Shown here: piece by piece, positions 1-7,892 of the stretch
Position numbering within the stretch: position 1 is the first letter of the stretch
Layout: each line of letters begins with the position of its first letter
Origin: an uncultured Prevotella sp.
GTDB taxonomy: Bacteria; Bacteroidota; Bacteroidia; Bacteroidales; Bacteroidaceae
NCBI GenBank assembly: GCA_902495455.1
Contig: CABUXJ010000011.1
Coordinates: 1-64,000, forward strand
DNA length: 64,000 nt
Direction: 5' to 3'
The notes under the pieces: generated by a model
Database searches by the model: none
What the model was told of the DNA's origin: nothing
Seen by the model: only the letters and a program-made list of their open reading frames with translations
Translations under genes and position numbers: made by a program

Positions 1-273
1 AAGACGTCCAAATGAACATGCTATGTTAGTATAAGCCGGGGATAAAGATGTGTGCAGAGAGTAGCCTTCGAAAGGAGGGGACTGAGATTAGCCCACGTAA
101 AGACTTCCAAATGAGGTTGATATATTGGTTTTATTTGAAATATCACTCCAAATGTCGGATGAACCAAAAATGAGTGCTTTTTTCAAAGAGAGACCTAATT
201 CCTTATCCCATCAGTGGACGAATATGGAATTTTATGTTTATCTTTGCCAATCAGACACTAAAGACATATCGTT
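1..273. other. non-coding stretch at window start
   Basis: No convincing gene is seen. A 23-base motif (tcactccaaatgtcggatga plus acc) lies at 143-165 and recurs with small changes at 37313-37335 and 49085-49107. Shorter related pieces (aagac-t/g-tccaaatga) are at 1-17 and 101-117. The segment just before 143 resembles the reverse complement of the 22-base tandem units found at 37335 and 49872. Confidence 0.5.
239..246 (+). promoter_or_regulatory. -7 box TATCTTTG upstream of the AAA-ATPase gene
   Basis: Matches the Bacteroidota sigma-ABfr -7 consensus TAnnTTTG, 27 bases before the ATG at 274. No clear -33 TTTG is visible. Confidence 0.5.
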
Positions 274-1854
274 ATGGAACAACAGAAACTGAGCCGCTGC
301 CCGGTGGGCATACAGACCTTCGAGGATATCCGCGAGGGAGGTTACCTCTATATAGACAAGACGGAATATGTGTACAATATGGCACACGATGACGCAAAGT
401 ATTTCTTCTTGAGCCGGCCACGCCGCTTCGGCAAATCGTTGTTGACATCGACCCTGCGCAGTTTCTTTGAAGGACGGCAGGACCTGTTCAAAGGACTGGC
501 AGCCGGCCGCCTTGAGAAAGAATGGACGGCCTATCCCGTGCTGCATTTCGACATGAGCCTTGGTAAACACATGGACCGTGAAGGATTGGAAAGGTATTTA
601 GGCAACCGACTTGCTGAATATGAGAAGGTTTACGGTATAGAAGCCCCATCCGTGGACACTAACGACCGTTTGACAACCCTGATAATGCGCGCATTTGAGC
701 AGACCGGCCACAAGGTTGTCGTGCTCATAGACGAATATGACGCCCCCTTGCTTGACGTGATGCACGAAGAGCGTGACCTGCCGGTGCTCCGCAACATCAT
801 GCGCAACTTCTATTCCCCGCTGAAAGCATGCGACCCTTACCTGCGGTTTGTGTTCCTCACCGGCATTACAAAATTCTCACAGCTGAGCATCTTCAGTGAG
901 CTGAACAACATATCCAACATCAGTATGCTCGAGCCGTTTGCCGCCATCTGCGGTATCACAGAAGATGAAATGCGCTCGCAAGCACCGGAACACATTGCCC
1001 GACTGGCAAACACGCTCGGCCTGACAGTCGACGAGACCATGTTGCGTCTGAAGGAAAGATACGACGGATATCATTTCACGTGGCCTTCGCCGGACATATA
1101 CAACCCGTTCAGTCTGATAAACGCATTGGCGTGGAAAAAGATAGATGACTACAGGTTCGGCAGCGGCACACCTACTTATCTTATCGAGATGCTGCGCAAA
1201 TATAAGGTCGTTCCGTCGCGCATAGGAGACTTGAAGGCTATGGCTTCCGCTTTTGACGCTCCCACGGAGCGCATGACGAGCATCACGCCACTGCTCTATC
1301 AGAGCGGATATGTGACGATAAAGGACTATAATCCGATGGGAAATCTCTACACTCTCGACATCCCGAACAAAGAGATCCGCGTGGGGCTCATGCAGAGCCT
1401 CATACCAAACTATCTCAATGAGCGTACAGAAAACGGAATTACCACCGTGGCACTGATGGCGATAGCTATCCAGGAAGGACGCTTCGAAGACTCACTCGGT
1501 CTGCTTCAGGAGCTCCTACTCACCGTTCCTTACTGTGACAACACCGACTACGAGGGGCATTATCAGCAAATGCTTTACATCATCTTCTCACTTCTCGGCA
1601 TGTTTGTAGATGTGGAGGTACGCACGCCACGCGGTCGTGTCGACATGATGATGCGCACGGCAGACACGCTCTACGTCATAGAACTGAAACTTGGCAGTGA
1701 CGCGGCTACGGCCATGCGCCAAATAGAACTGAAGGACTATCCCTCACGCTTCACACTTTGCGGTCTGCCCGTGGTTAATGTCGGAATCAACTTTGACCGT
1801 GAGAGACGGACCATCGGCCGCTGGGAGATAAAGAGCGGCTCCACTGCAAACTGA
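274..1854 (+). CDS. AAA-ATPase-like / PD-(D/E)XK nuclease-superfamily protein
   Basis: 526 residues, predicted cytoplasmic. It has the layout of the family with an N-terminal AAA-ATPase-like domain and a C-terminal PD-(D/E)XK-like domain, common and often multicopy in gut Bacteroidota. Visible marks are the N-terminal YIDKTEYVYNM, a P-loop-like RPRRFGKS (residues 48-55), a Walker B-like LIDEYDAPL (151-159) and a C-terminal nuclease core with RVDMM near 453 and VIELKLG near 468. There is no signal peptide or membrane segment. The ATG at 274 is the first start after the -7 box and gives the usual N-terminus. The gene stands alone before the glycan operon on the same strand. Its biological role is not established; roles in defence or mobile-element biology have been considered for the family, but nothing here decides that. 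Family assignment is firm, function unknown. Confidence 0.88.
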   Translation: MEQQKLSRCPVGIQTFEDIREGGYLYIDKTEYVYNMAHDDAKYFFLSRPRRFGKSLLTSTLRSFFEGRQDLFKGLAAGRLEKEWTAYPVLHFDMSLGKHMDREGLERYLGNRLAEYEKVYGIEAPSVDTNDRLTTLIMRAFEQTGHKVVVLIDEYDAPLLDVMHEERDLPVLRNIMRNFYSPLKACDPYLRFVFLTGITKFSQLSIFSELNNISNISMLEPFAAICGITEDEMRSQAPEHIARLANTLGLTVDETMLRLKERYDGYHFTWPSPDIYNPFSLINALAWKKIDDYRFGSGTPTYLIEMLRKYKVVPSRIGDLKAMASAFDAPTERMTSITPLLYQSGYVTIKDYNPMGNLYTLDIPNKEIRVGLMQSLIPNYLNERTENGITTVALMAIAIQEGRFEDSLGLLQELLLTVPYCDNTDYEGHYQQMLYIIFSLLGMFVDVEVRTPRGRVDMMMRTADTLYVIELKLGSDAATAMRQIELKDYPSRFTLCGLPVVNVGINFDRERRTIGRWEIKSGSTAN

Positions 1855-1999
1855 AGACACACCACAGTGTATGTACGATAAGATAATGGCTTAAAAAAGT
1901 ATTTGTTGTGTGAGTTCTGAGAAAATCAGGCAAATACGCCGAAAAGTAGTCTCCCCATGCAATATTTACATAATTTTTAAGTTATTATTTAAAACATCG

Positions 2000-2007
2000 T
2001 ATCTTTG
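2000..2007 (+). promoter_or_regulatory. -7 box TATCTTTG of the glycan operon, nearly leaderless
   Basis: The box ends only 7 bases before the ATG at 2015. Transcription normally starts a few bases after this element, so the mRNA would have almost no 5' leader. This also argues against the in-frame ATG at 1910, which would put the promoter inside the gene. Confidence 0.6.
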
Positions 2008-2014
2008 TAACATC

Positions 2015-3037
2015 ATGAACAAGCATAAGGTTTCCATAATATGCCCTATATACAACGAGGAAAAATACATTGCGAGATGCATTGAGTCCATGTTGGGACA
2101 GGACTACCCGCAGGAAGGCATGGAAATACTGTTCGTCGACGGTATGAGTACGGACCGAACGAGGGATATTGTTTCTGATTATACAGCTAAATACAACCAC
2201 ATCAAACTGCTTGACAATCCTCACCATACCGTACCCTACGCACTGAACGAGGGAATACGCCGGTCCGAGGGAGACGTGGTGATGCGCATTGACGGACATT
2301 GCGTCTATCCGGAAAACTATGTATCAACGCTGACGAGATATCTCCAAGAACTTGATGCGGACAATGTGGGAGCCGTGTGGAATACAGTTGCAGCCCGTGA
2401 CACGACCGTGTGTCATGCCATTGCCATCGCATCAAGCCACCCTTTCGGCGTAGGAGGTTCTAAGCACAAAATCGGCGTGAAAGAGCTCACGACGGCCGAC
2501 ACCGTACCGTTCGGATGCTACCGGCGTGAGGTATTCGACAGAATCGGTCTGTTTGACACAGACCTCACGAGAAATCAGGATGACGAATTCAACGCCAGAC
2601 TGACAAATCATGGCGGAAAAATATACTTGATACCACAACTTGTCATAAACTATACGGCTCGCGACACTATCGGAAAGATGCGCCGGATGTATTTTCAGTA
2701 TGGTCTCTTCAAACCACTGGTGAACAAGAAGCTCGGCCATCCGGCCACCATCCGCCAGTTTTTTCCGATGCTGTTCCTGCTGGGAATAATCACAGGCGGC
2801 ATGTTGAGTTACGTCTCCGACATCATATTGTGGATGTATGTAGCGGTGCTTGCCCTTTACGTACTCATCGGCATGGCGATAGGATGCAAGTCGGCCGCAA
2901 AGTTCAAGAAGCCGCTACTGGTTCTGATGATGCCATACGTCTTTGCGAATGTACACCTGAGCTACGGCTATGGATATTTGGCCGGCATATATAAGGTAGT
3001 AATGAATAAGAAGTTTAACGTCAAATCAAACAGATAA
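2015..3037 (+). CDS. family 2 glycosyltransferase (ExoA/succinoglycan-type)
   Basis: 340 residues from the ATG at 2015. The GT-A fold begins at once with VSIICPIYNEEKYIARCIES, followed by a nucleotide-binding region (FVDGMSTDRT) and a metal-site-like RIDGHC. A probable catalytic QDDEF lies in the middle. The C-terminal ~100 residues hold two to three hydrophobic segments (FFPMLFLLGIITGG; ILWMYVAVLALYVLIG), so the enzyme is probably anchored in the inner membrane and adds a sugar to a lipid-linked glycan on the cytoplasmic face. An upstream in-frame ATG at 1910 would add 35 residues unlike the family and would overlap the -7 box. It is the first gene of a tightly spaced operon, 7 bases before the aminotransferase. 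Sugar donor and acceptor cannot be read from sequence. Confidence 0.87.
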   Translation: MNKHKVSIICPIYNEEKYIARCIESMLGQDYPQEGMEILFVDGMSTDRTRDIVSDYTAKYNHIKLLDNPHHTVPYALNEGIRRSEGDVVMRIDGHCVYPENYVSTLTRYLQELDADNVGAVWNTVAARDTTVCHAIAIASSHPFGVGGSKHKIGVKELTTADTVPFGCYRREVFDRIGLFDTDLTRNQDDEFNARLTNHGGKIYLIPQLVINYTARDTIGKMRRMYFQYGLFKPLVNKKLGHPATIRQFFPMLFLLGIITGGMLSYVSDIILWMYVAVLALYVLIGMAIGCKSAAKFKKPLLVLMMPYVFANVHLSYGYGYLAGIYKVVMNKKFNVKSNR

Positions 3038-3044
3038 TAGAATT

Positions 3045-4238
3045 ATGAAAATACCGTTTTCACCACCAGATATAACAGAAGCCGAAGCAAACGAGGTGCG
3101 CGACGCCCTGCTGTCGGGATGGATCACCACCGGTCCACGCACAAAGGAGCTGGAGCGGCAGATCGCATCATTCTGTCACACGGACAAGGCTGTCTGCCTC
3201 AACTCGGCGACGGCATGTCTTGAGATGATACTGCGCGTGTTGGGCATAGGACCGGGTGACGAAGTGATAACATCGGCTTACACATACACGGCGTCGGCCA
3301 GCGTGATATGCCATGTAGGGGCCAAAATCGTGCTCATCGACACAAAGAAGGATTCATGGGAGATGGACTACGACTTGATGGCCGATGCCATTAATGAGCG
3401 CACAAAGGCCATCATCCCCGTAGACTTGGGTGGTGTGCCGTGTGACTACGACAGGATATTCGACATCGTCGACAGCAAGAAGCATCTGTTCAGACCCAAT
3501 AACGACATACAGGAGGCCATCGGCCGGATTGTCGTGACGGCGGATGCGGCCCATGCCTTCGGAGCCAGCCGTCACGGACGGATGGTGGGAAGCATCGCGG
3601 ACTTCACGTCGTTCAGTTTTCATGCCGTCAAGAATTTCACGACGGCAGAAGGCGGCGCCCTGACATGGAGACCGATAGATGGTATAGACAACGACGCGCT
3701 CTACAAGGAGTTCCAACTGCTCTCACTGCACGGACAGAGCAAGGACGCGCTGGCTAAGACACAGTTGGGTGCCTGGGAGTATGACATCGTCTCTCCGGCA
3801 TATAAGTGCAACATGACAGACATCATGGCCGCCATAGGTCTGGTACAGATGAAGCGCTATGAGGGACTGTTGGCACGGCGACGTGAAATGATAGGCATGT
3901 ACGACGAGGCCCTGAGAGGCCACGACATACAAGTGTTGGATCACTACAACGACGAGCACAAGTCGTCCGGCCATCTGTATCTCGTCCGTCTGCTCGGCAA
4001 AGACGAGGCTTTCCGCAACAACGTCATCACGGAGATGGCCAAAAGGGACATTGCCTGCAACGTCCACTACAAGCCGCTGCCGATGATGACAGCCTACAAA
4101 GCGCTGGGCTTCGACATCAAGGACTACCCTAACGCCTACGGACAGTACTGCAACGAAGTGACGCTGCCGCTACACACGAGACTCACCGATGAGCAGATAG
4201 ACTATCTGCTGAAGAACTTCATAGACATAGCGTTTTGA
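3045..4238 (+). CDS. DegT/DnrJ/EryC1 sugar aminotransferase
   Basis: 397 residues; PLP-dependent aminotransferase of fold type I acting on nucleotide-linked keto sugars. The Schiff-base lysine is K196 in SFHAVKNFTTAEGG. TADAAHAFGA (165-174) carries the cofactor-binding aspartate region. Length and full-length layout are normal. It sits between a glycosyltransferase and a PglC-like transferase, and a CapD/PglF-like 4,6-dehydratase follows in the same operon. The expected job is therefore to convert the dehydratase's UDP-4-keto-6-deoxy sugar to a 4-amino-4,6-dideoxy sugar, as PglE does in bacillosamine synthesis. No PglD-like acetyltransferase is visible in the window, so the final sugar is uncertain. 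The stop overlaps the next gene by 4 bases. Confidence 0.9.
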   Translation: MKIPFSPPDITEAEANEVRDALLSGWITTGPRTKELERQIASFCHTDKAVCLNSATACLEMILRVLGIGPGDEVITSAYTYTASASVICHVGAKIVLIDTKKDSWEMDYDLMADAINERTKAIIPVDLGGVPCDYDRIFDIVDSKKHLFRPNNDIQEAIGRIVVTADAAHAFGASRHGRMVGSIADFTSFSFHAVKNFTTAEGGALTWRPIDGIDNDALYKEFQLLSLHGQSKDALAKTQLGAWEYDIVSPAYKCNMTDIMAAIGLVQMKRYEGLLARRREMIGMYDEALRGHDIQVLDHYNDEHKSSGHLYLVRLLGKDEAFRNNVITEMAKRDIACNVHYKPLPMMTAYKALGFDIKDYPNAYGQYCNEVTLPLHTRLTDEQIDYLLKNFIDIAF

Positions 4239-4819
4239 CAAGACTGCTTGACATATTGTTCTCTTTCGCGGGACTGGTAGTACTGTCTCCGCTACTCCTC
4301 GTCGTCTACATCCTCATCCGGATGGAAAGTCCCGGCGGCGGCTTCTATCGTCAGCAACGTGTGGGAAAGGACGGAAAGATGTTTGGGTTGCTGAAGTTCC
4401 GTTCAATGCGCACCGGCTCGGACAAGCAGGGACTGATCACCGTCGGTGGACATGACTCCCGCATCACGCGCATGGGCTACTTCATACGCCGATACAAGAT
4501 TGACGAGCTCCCGCAGTTGCTCAACGTCCTGAAAGGCGACATGAGTCTGGTCGGCCCACGGCCCGAGGTGAAAAAGTATGTGGACATGTACACTGCCGAT
4601 CAAAGGCGGGTGTTGAGCGTGAAACCCGGCATCACCGACTATGCTTCAATCGAATATGCCGACGAAAACGAGATACTCGGACGGGCGGCCGACCCGGACA
4701 AAGCCTACGTGGAGCAAATCATGCCCGACAAGATAAGGCTCAACATGCGGTATATCGAAAATCATAATTTAAGGGAATACTTCAAGATCGTATTCCTGAC
4801 GATTAAGAAAATCATATAA
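4235..4819 (+). CDS. PglC-like bacterial sugar transferase (phosphoglycosyltransferase), TTG start
   Basis: 194 residues; small monotopic phosphoglycosyltransferase that moves a phospho-sugar from a UDP-sugar to undecaprenyl phosphate, starting glycan assembly at the inner membrane. It has an N-terminal hydrophobic re-entrant segment (ILFSFAGLVVLSPLLLVVYI), the basic GGFYRQQRVGKDGKMF stretch, KFRSM, DELPQLLNVLKGDMSLVGPR and the PRPE catalytic motif near residues 108-111. The start is TTG at 4235, overlapping the aminotransferase stop (TTGA), which implies translational coupling; no ATG gives the full membrane segment. Length is typical for PglC rather than for the long WcaJ type. A second paralogue is encoded at 6825. 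Confidence 0.9.
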   Translation: MTRLLDILFSFAGLVVLSPLLLVVYILIRMESPGGGFYRQQRVGKDGKMFGLLKFRSMRTGSDKQGLITVGGHDSRITRMGYFIRRYKIDELPQLLNVLKGDMSLVGPRPEVKKYVDMYTADQRRVLSVKPGITDYASIEYADENEILGRAADPDKAYVEQIMPDKIRLNMRYIENHNLREYFKIVFLTIKKII

Positions 4820-4839
4820 TTGGAAGAAAATAAGAGAAG

Positions 4840-6765
4840 ATGAGCATATTAAACAAACTGTCACACTGGTATTTCTCAAAAGACGCGCTACCCTATTGGT
4901 GCGTTTTCATCTTCGACTGTATTGTTGTCATATTCTCAGGCCTGACATGCTACACACTTGACCACGGCGCCGAAACGACATCCATGCGGTTTATGCCGCT
5001 TGTCGGCACGCTGTCATTCTATCTTGCGTTCTATATCATCGGTTTCCGCATCATGCACACCTACTCGGGCGTGATGAGATACACATCGTTTTCCGACATA
5101 AGCAGGATAGCGATGGGCAACTTCATCGGTGTCGCGATAATTGCCATACTGCGACAGTTTTTCAATTTCGACGATTGGTTTGTGCCCATAAGGATGCGCG
5201 AACTGGCTTCAACATTCGTCCTCGCCACCATCATAATGTGGACGGCACGAATGGTAGTGAAGTATATGTTTGAATATTACCGCATGGACCAGGAAGCCCG
5301 GCCCGTATTCATCTATGGTGTAAAGAACGGCGGTACAAGCATCGCACGCGCCATCAATTCGGAAGAGACACGCCAGTTTCGCCTCTGCGGATTTATCAGC
5401 GATGCGGAAGACTTGGTCGGAAAGGAACTCATGGGAGTGAGAGTTTACCGCAATGACGGAAGTGTGGTACAGAAAATGACTGAGCAAAATGTCAATACGC
5501 TGCTCATATCTCCTCTGAAACAGAAAGCCCTCACCAACAATCCTATCATGGTGGACCAACTGATAGAGGCCGGCATATCGATACTGATAATGAACACCAC
5601 GACCGAATGGGACGGCAAGAGCGACATCTCGACCAATCAGTTGAAAGAAGTCGAAATAGAAGACCTGCTGCCACGTGATGAAATACAGATCGACCTCAAG
5701 GCTGTCGGCGACCTGTTGCGCGGAAAGAGCATCATGATAACCGGTTCGGCAGGAAGCATCGGAAGCGAGATTGCCCGTCAGGTGGCGGAATTTATGCCGG
5801 AAAGGATTATCATGATTGACCAGGCCGAGACGCCTCAACACGACATGCGCCTGTTCATGAAGAAGGAGCATCCGCACATCAAGGCTGAGACCATCGTGAC
5901 ATCCATCTGCAACCAAAGCCGCATGGAGACGCTGTTCAAAATGTACAAGCCTGATTATCTCTTCCATGCCGCAGCCTACAAGCATGTCCCCATGATGGAA
6001 GACAACCCCTGCGAAGCAATTCAGAACAATGTCAACGGTACACGGATAATGGCCGACCTGTCGGTAAAATACGGCGTAAAGAAGTTTGTCATGATATCCA
6101 CCGACAAAGCCGTAAACCCGACAAACGTGATGGGATGCTCCAAACGCATCTGTGAAATATACGTGCAGAGCCTCGACAAAGCGATCAAGAGCAACAGCAA
6201 GAACGGCATCACGCAATTTGTGACAACACGCTTCGGCAATGTGCTCGGCTCCAACGGTTCGGTGATACCTCTGTTTAAGGAACAGATAAAGAACGGCGGC
6301 CCGCTCACGGTGACCCACCCTGACATATTCAGATACTTCATGCTCATACCTGAAGCATGCAAACTTGTACTCGAAGCCGGCACCAAAGGACACGGTGGAG
6401 AAATATTCGTATTCGACATGGGAGCGCCCGTCAAGATTGCAGACTTGGCAAGACGCATGATAAAACTGAGCGGAGCCAAGAACATAGACATCAAGTTTAC
6501 AGGATTGCGGGACGGAGAAAAACTGTATGAAGAAGTGCTCAACGATCAGGAAATAACCAAACCTACATTCAATAAGAAGATAAAGATAGCCACGGTAAGG
6601 GAGTATGACTTCGACAAGGTGAAGAGCATGATTGACAAACTAATCGCCGAAAGCTACCGGTATGACGACATGGAAACCGTAAAGGAGATGAAAGAGATCG
6701 TACCGGAATACAAAAGCAACCACTCCAAATACGAGGTATTGGACACAGAAAAACAAACCGTTTAA
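4840..6765 (+). CDS. membrane-bound UDP-sugar 4,6-dehydratase (CapD/PglF/WbpM family)
   Basis: 641 residues. The N-terminal ~145 residues contain four hydrophobic segments (inner-membrane anchor). A CoA-binding-like Rossmann region (about 155-270) follows, then a catalytic short-chain dehydrogenase domain with the NAD(P) motif GSAGSIG (302-308) and the family's TDK-type active site in STDKAVNP (420-427), continuing MGCSKR. Such enzymes convert UDP-GlcNAc to UDP-4-keto-6-deoxy-GlcNAc. Placement after DegT and PglC-like genes supports synthesis of a bacillosamine-like first sugar for a surface polysaccharide or glycoprotein glycan. It is 20 bases from the preceding gene and 59 from the next, in the same operon. 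Full length, no defects. Confidence 0.9.
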   Translation: MSILNKLSHWYFSKDALPYWCVFIFDCIVVIFSGLTCYTLDHGAETTSMRFMPLVGTLSFYLAFYIIGFRIMHTYSGVMRYTSFSDISRIAMGNFIGVAIIAILRQFFNFDDWFVPIRMRELASTFVLATIIMWTARMVVKYMFEYYRMDQEARPVFIYGVKNGGTSIARAINSEETRQFRLCGFISDAEDLVGKELMGVRVYRNDGSVVQKMTEQNVNTLLISPLKQKALTNNPIMVDQLIEAGISILIMNTTTEWDGKSDISTNQLKEVEIEDLLPRDEIQIDLKAVGDLLRGKSIMITGSAGSIGSEIARQVAEFMPERIIMIDQAETPQHDMRLFMKKEHPHIKAETIVTSICNQSRMETLFKMYKPDYLFHAAAYKHVPMMEDNPCEAIQNNVNGTRIMADLSVKYGVKKFVMISTDKAVNPTNVMGCSKRICEIYVQSLDKAIKSNSKNGITQFVTTRFGNVLGSNGSVIPLFKEQIKNGGPLTVTHPDIFRYFMLIPEACKLVLEAGTKGHGGEIFVFDMGAPVKIADLARRMIKLSGAKNIDIKFTGLRDGEKLYEEVLNDQEITKPTFNKKIKIATVREYDFDKVKSMIDKLIAESYRYDDMETVKEMKEIVPEYKSNHSKYEVLDTEKQTV

Positions 6766-6824
6766 AAGCCGCATGACCCCATGACGCACTTCAACATGGT
6801 GCTCATGATTGCCAAAAGACAGAA

Positions 6825-7451
6825 ATGGAAGATAAGACAAATTACATATATGACGGAATGAATGTGGTAGAACGCCATCTGAAACGGACAATAGACTTCA
6901 TCGTGGCGTGTCTGTGCCTCATCCTGTTCTCTCCACTGTTTATCATTTGCTACATCGCCGTCCGCTTGGAAGACAACGGACCGGCCATCTTCAAGCAGGA
7001 ACGTATCGGACTGCATGGCAAACCTTTCTATATATACAAGTTCAGAAGCATGAAAGTGGATGCCGAGAAGGACGAGCCGGAACTCTGTCAGAACGACAAC
7101 GACACCCGGCTGACAAAGATAGGACACTTCCTCCGCAGACATCATTTTGACGAACTGCCACAGTTGTGGAATGTAATAAAGGGGGACATGGCGTTCATCG
7201 GACCACGCCCCGAACGCGAGTTTTATATCCGACAGATAATAAAACGGGACCCACGATATGTCTCTCTATACCAAATACGCCCCGGAGTGACATCCTATGC
7301 CACTCTGTATAACGGCTATACCGACACAATGGAAAAAATGTTGAGACGCCTCGAACTCGATCTCTACTATCTGGAACACCATTCATGGTGGCTCGACGCC
7401 AAGATACTGACAAACACTTTTCTAAGCATCGTCACGGGAAAAAAGCTATAA
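6825..7451 (+). CDS. second PglC-like bacterial sugar transferase
   Basis: 208 residues; same family as the gene at 4235. It has a short cytoplasmic N-terminus, a hydrophobic segment (IDFIVACLCLILFSPLFIIC), IFKQERIGLHGKPFYIYKF, DELPQLWNVIKGDM, IGPRPE (catalytic PRPE) and a longer C-terminus ending in a conserved-looking LSIVTGKKL. ATG at 6825 gives a normal length. It is the last gene of the glycan operon, and its stop codon touches the stop of the convergent gene with no base between. Two initiating transferases in one operon suggest two phospho-sugar substrates, or that one has a later role. Confidence 0.88.
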   Translation: MEDKTNYIYDGMNVVERHLKRTIDFIVACLCLILFSPLFIICYIAVRLEDNGPAIFKQERIGLHGKPFYIYKFRSMKVDAEKDEPELCQNDNDTRLTKIGHFLRRHHFDELPQLWNVIKGDMAFIGPRPEREFYIRQIIKRDPRYVSLYQIRPGVTSYATLYNGYTDTMEKMLRRLELDLYYLEHHSWWLDAKILTNTFLSIVTGKKL

Positions 7452-7892
7452 TCACATCTTCTTGAAACTGAGCCGCAACTGCTCCGTGGCAATCGTCATA
7501 CGACTGCCGCTGAGTTGCTCTATTCTAAACGTCTCGTCGAGAGCATTTATTCCCAAATGACTGATTTCCGATGAGTCTTCCACCTTTATGTCGCCATCGG
7601 CCCGTTTGTCCGCATACGGATCAAACAAACGCAGCGTGGTTTCACTCTTGTCGAAATGGAAGAAATAACCTCGGTATTGCCGGTCATAGTCAGTGGCATT
7701 GATAAGGCTTGACTGTACACTCCAAAAGACCCGTTTGCCGGACATATCGCACACGCCACCTGTTGTCAGCGTGTCGACACGCACCAAGTGCCAGTATCCG
7801 TCGAGGTATCCATTGCCCGACATCTCTATCTCACAAGACATCATGGCCGCAACAACGAGCGCCATGACCATAATAGACTTTACTGCTTTCAT
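7452..7892 (-). CDS. lipocalin-like lipoprotein (possibly DUF4847-type)
   Basis: 146 residues from the ATG at 7892. A short signal sequence (MKAVKSIMVMALVVAAMMSC) ends in a lipobox-like AAMMSC, so it is a predicted lipoprotein facing the periplasm or surface. The mature part starts with a GYWHLVRVDTL segment that resembles the first strand of small lipocalin-like beta-barrels of Bacteroidota, and the rest is rich in beta-strand pattern (YFFHFDKSETTLRLF). The family name is tentative. Its ATGA overlaps the stop of the Wzi-like gene, so the two are translationally coupled, suggesting a joint role in capsule attachment. Upstream in-frame starts would run into wzi and are rejected. Confidence 0.7.
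   Translation of the reverse strand: MKAVKSIMVMALVVAAMMSCEIEMSGNGYLDGYWHLVRVDTLTTGGVCDMSGKRVFWSVQSSLINATDYDRQYRGYFFHFDKSETTLRLFDPYADKRADGDIKVEDSSEISHLGINALDETFRIEQLSGSRMTIATEQLRLSFKKM

Noticed and set aside
5209..6393. 394-codon open frame on the minus strand inside the dehydratase gene
   Set aside because: It is a shadow of the strongly supported plus-strand gene and shows no family motifs.
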